DNA from: Pithys albifrons albifrons
Taxonomy: Eukaryota; Chordata; Aves; Passeriformes; Thamnophilidae
NCBI RefSeq assembly: GCF_047495875.1
Contig: NC_092459.1
Location: 6,576,965-6,640,964, forward strand
Direction of reading: 5' to 3'
DNA length: 64,000 nucleotides
Part shown: positions 60,673 through 64,000 of the stretch, one piece after another
Layout: each line of letters begins with the position of its first letter
Numbering within the stretch: the first letter of the stretch is position 1
Made by a program: the position numbers and the translations under genes
The notes under the pieces: generated by a model
Databases searched by the model: none
What the model was told of the DNA's origin: nothing
Seen by the model: the letters and a program-made list of their open reading frames with translations, nothing else

Positions 60673-63600
60673 GTGAGAGAGGACCCTTAACTCAGAATTG
60701 CCCACACAGATATTATAAATATACACTCTACACTTCCTCTGTTTATGCATACAAATATCCATGTTGCAAATGGACCTGTAGGGCAGCTGGGCACAGACTT
60801 CTTGTAGCTCCAGACACAGTTAACCATGCTGACAATGCAGCCATATGGCCATGTCTGTATAAAGTGCTCAGATGGATGGCCTTTTTATACCTGAAATTAT
60901 GTGAACATCTTTCTGGAGATCGAGCCCTGGATCTTCTTATCTATCATGAGAAATCAGTTTTAAAGAAGAATGATAACTGCTTCAAAATGAATGAAAGGAA
61001 GTCCTATAGTCATAATGGTGTTGAGTGATAGTGATGGCTAGCACTATGTGTTTTTCTTTTGTCTCTGCTCAAATCCTCAAAAAGATAAGTCAAAAGTTCC
61101 CAAGAGAGCCATTTACAGGGATTTTATTCCAGTATTGCACTGTCCCTCAATCTCAACAATTCAAAACTACCATCACCCCAAAGTTAATTGGATCCCATTG
61201 TGCTGTTCTCCATCAAGAGTGAGGTTCACATATTGTTCTCATAGTAAGTGTTTAAAGATGAGTTCTCAGAATGCCTATTTAAATGAAACATATATTTTCA
61301 GTGCATAAAAAGTTATGTACCAGGTTTCAAACTGTGCCCTATCACTCCTCAGAGCCGTTCACTCACAACAGACAAATGATTTCTTAGTAGTTGAATATTA
61401 ACTTTCCACTTTGCATTCAAATTTAGTGATACCTTTTATTTCCTGGCTGTGAAACTGGGGGTTTTCTTGTCCTGTCAAAGAGGCATCCCCACGTCTAAAG
61501 TCAGGGTGGAGCCATCATTAACCTTTTGGAGGATAGCTGGAAATTGATTAAGGTATCAAGTGAAGGCTTGGGAAATTCTTTGTGGGCACTGGAAATCTGT
61601 TTAAACAGGTGGGCCTGTCCCAAGAAAAGGTATTTGAGAAAAAATAGTCTGGCTTCCGAAATGGGCCTTCTTTTTGGTAGAAAGTCCAAATGTTTGTTGT
61701 TTTTTTTTCCTCAAGAATCAGAGCTCAGATAAGAGAACTACCAATCACAAACCACCCTTACCTTCACTGCTCCTAACCTGGAATTTCACTGTAATTTCAT
61801 ACGTGTTTCCTCCTTCATTATACACACTCTGACAAGCCAAAGGAGAGAAAGTCACATATTGCAGCCATTTCATTAAACGAACAAACCAAACAAAACAATC
61901 ACTGTTTATCCTTAACTTAACCTACATTTCAACTAAATTATTTGGTTTCCTAGTGCTTTTCACAGGAAAGAATATCACCTACAGTGTCTTATTCCAAGTT
62001 AGCATCAGTTCCAGGTAGCAAAGAGCAGAGGTTCATAAACAAGCATTTCCTGAGTTGTTAAACCACTGAGTCAGGAAGAGGCAGCATCTACTGTCATAAG
62101 TTTATTCTCACAAAACAAAGTTATCACACCAAAAAATAACCAGATTAATGCCTGCATCTGTTTGGTATCATAGCTAACATGAAAAACTGTTAGATTTCTT
62201 TTATATAGTTGCATAAATAGACATACACATATACATATATTTTTCCATAAAACTATTGCCATGAAAAACTTAATTTAATTTCCCTGTGGAAAATACTCCA
62301 GTAAGTGAAAAATAAGTATATATGAGGTAGGAAAAGACAAATTTAGCTGCTCTCTGAGAGGAATGCTACTGAGCCATAAATCTTTCTGGAGAGAGAAATG
62401 CAAGGAAATCCTACTCATTATATTTGTGTATTCCAGTCTTCCTCACAGAGTTAGGTAAGAAAAAGAAGGTATATTTGGCTGTCAGATATGAATTAAGAGA
62501 GGTGGACTCTGAACTGATAAAGAGAAATGGGATGTGCTCTAAATTTCTGATACTTGGAAGTTTATATTTGAGGAATTAGTTCAAATTCATTCTGATTTTT
62601 GAGTCAGGAGGCGAAAAATAGGTTTTGTCTCTGTACCAAAAAAAAAAAAAAGGCAGAAAGACATTAAATTACTTCTGCAAAGGAAATATATAACTGAGCC
62701 AGAACAGAAGCTATGCTGAGCAGTGAGATTTAGCAACTAAAGCACAAGACCATCCTGAATTTCAGAACTTACTAAAATATCTGGTCCGTCTGCACAAATC
62801 TTGCTTTCAAATCTGTCAAGGTTCAGTCACTGAAAGCCTAAAATACCAGAAAAATTATATTTTTACAGTTCAAGAAGAAACTATTAATAGCATTTTTGTA
62901 CATTAAATCTGTGATGTAATTTTCACCCTAGTTAATGACACTTTACCTAAGAAAATCTCTCACAATTTCTTTTAGCTTTTCTTTACATCTTTGAATTACA
63001 TCTTTTTATCTGTGCTTTATTGTTATGTCTTTTGGTCCATATGTTCTTGAAATCACCTTCTCTCATAATTTCTGTAACTTTCAATATGAAATTCAGAGGG
63101 CTAAATCCAATGAGGCAAACAGCAATAGCAAAGGCAAACTTGTCTTCATGTCATTATGCAATGAAAGTGGAATAAGTTCGAATTGTGAGACTATATGAAC
63201 AGAATCAGAAATTTAATACTAAATCCACCAATGAACTGAATAAAATGTATGTAATTTGACTGTTTCCTGAGGAAAAAAAATAAATTAAAGATTAGTGTCA
63301 AAACCCAGTTACCTTACCCTTGAGAACATGCAGGTAATGTGTCAATAACTGCACCTGCATTTATGTATCTACACTATTTATGTATATCACTCAACCTGAC
63401 TAGGTCATGCTGTAGGCTCCAGAGAATAAACCACATTAATTCTTTCCCTGAAAGCAGTTATGTATATTATTGCAATATAAAGATGTTTGGACAGGCTTGC
63501 AAAATCCTATTGTGTTTTGTATTTTCAGCCAGAATGACATTTAATATTAGCACCAAAATTTATCAGCTACATCACTGTGATTTTTTTTTTAAGTTTGAGC

Positions 63601-63927
63601 TTCTAGATCATCAGAACAGGAACTAATTACTGATTATAATTTTTTCAGACTCTACCACAAGCTTCTCAGAATCATAATAACCTTGATTCTCATGCATTTC
63701 CTCATTCGTTTTTCAGAATTGCCACCATGAACAGGGCACACCAGGACAAATAAAGATGCTCATCACAAAGGAACATTTGATAGTGGTCTAAACGATTAAT
63801 GTGAGGAAGCTGAAGGAGTAACAGTGGTGACACCAAGGATTGGGCCTGTACTTATCATCAAACGGAGCTCAAGGAGCGCAGCACAATTAGAGCCCAAAGG
63901 TGAGATGTTCACATGGCATAATAAAAC
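60673..63927. other. Unique non-coding DNA, about 3.3 kb
   Basis: No recognisable gene or repeat. A 125-codon open frame beginning inside the LTR (60,651) and running to 61,028 shows no known domain. Confidence 0.5.
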
Positions 63928-63969
63928 ATCATAGAACCACAGAATTGTTTAGGTTGGAAAAGACCTTTG
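63928..63969 (-). mobile_element. CR1 3' terminal scrap
   Basis: ATCATAGAACCACAGAATTG then TTTAGGTTGGAAAAGACCTT is the reverse complement of a CR1 3' end (stem plus tail). It stops after 40 bases, where a second tail begins. Confidence 0.8.
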
Positions 63970-64000
63970 ATCATAGAATTATAGAATGGTTTGGATGGCA
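63970..64000 (-). mobile_element. Second CR1 3' end, cut by the window edge
   Basis: ATCATAGAATTATAGAATGG then TTTGGATGGCA begins a new CR1 3' tail in the same orientation and runs off the window. Confidence 0.75.

Noticed and set aside
60651..61028. 125-codon open frame as a host gene
   Set aside because: Begins inside the LTR 3' end, has no recognisable domain and no splice context.

Overview
The window looks like AT-rich, non-coding avian nuclear DNA. The evidence is the repeat content: several CR1 LINE copies ending in the bird-type ATTCTATG tail, solo LTRs with 5-bp target duplications (TSDs) as expected of ERVL-like bird retroviruses, and no L1/Alu-type repeats. I could not recognise any host exon, tRNA or host protein gene on either strand. 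Apart from the LINE described next, the short open frames I examined have low-complexity or anonymous translations and are probably chance. The species cannot be fixed from the sequence.

The centrepiece is a full-length CR1 LINE on the + strand (about 15,985-20,309). It has a CpG-rich 5' UTR with iterated motifs, a 24-nt T-run and a polypyrimidine/CAG stretch. ORF1 (zinc-finger-like cysteines plus a GDSL-type esterase domain) and ORF2 (APE-type endonuclease plus reverse transcriptase) are both unbroken, and the 3' UTR carries an 8-bp stem hairpin and the ATTCTATG tail. The last two ORF1 sense codons and the base before them spell U UUA AAC, directly followed by the UAG stop. This is a canonical -1 frameshift heptamer in the correct phase, and the -1 frame is the ORF2 frame, open from 17,348. 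ORF2 could therefore be made as an ORF1-ORF2 fusion rather than only by re-initiation.

A second notable element is a 323-bp insertion at 46,748-47,070, bounded by a perfect 11-bp TSD. It begins on the minus strand with a 5S-rRNA-derived head that keeps the internal Pol III control region, continues with a CpG-rich body, and ends in an ATACA-type tail. That is the anatomy of a 5S-headed SINE; its tail is unlike the CR1 tail.

Layout: 1-640 unique; 641-938 CR1 3' fragment (-); 939-9,667 unique with a hairpin at 4,630-4,669; 9,668-10,944 an LTR relic (-) split by a second LTR (+), with a 25-bp palindrome at its left edge; 10,945-15,984 unique; 15,985-20,309 full-length CR1; 20,310-26,070 unique with a CR1 scrap; 26,071-26,694 solo LTR; 26,695-35,300 unique with a CR1 RT relic near 29 kb and a conserved-element-like stretch near 28.6 kb; 35.3-38.4 kb a diverged repeat pair flanking an LTR; 45,373-45,948 solo LTR; 46,748-47,070 5S-SINE; 58.7 kb an old CR1 RT relic; 60,048-60,672 solo LTR; 63,928-64,000 two CR1 3' ends meeting at the window edge. 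The only functional interplay visible is within the CR1 element, where ORF1, ORF2 and the 3' hairpin/tail form one retrotransposition unit. The truncated CR1 scraps are products of the same mechanism.
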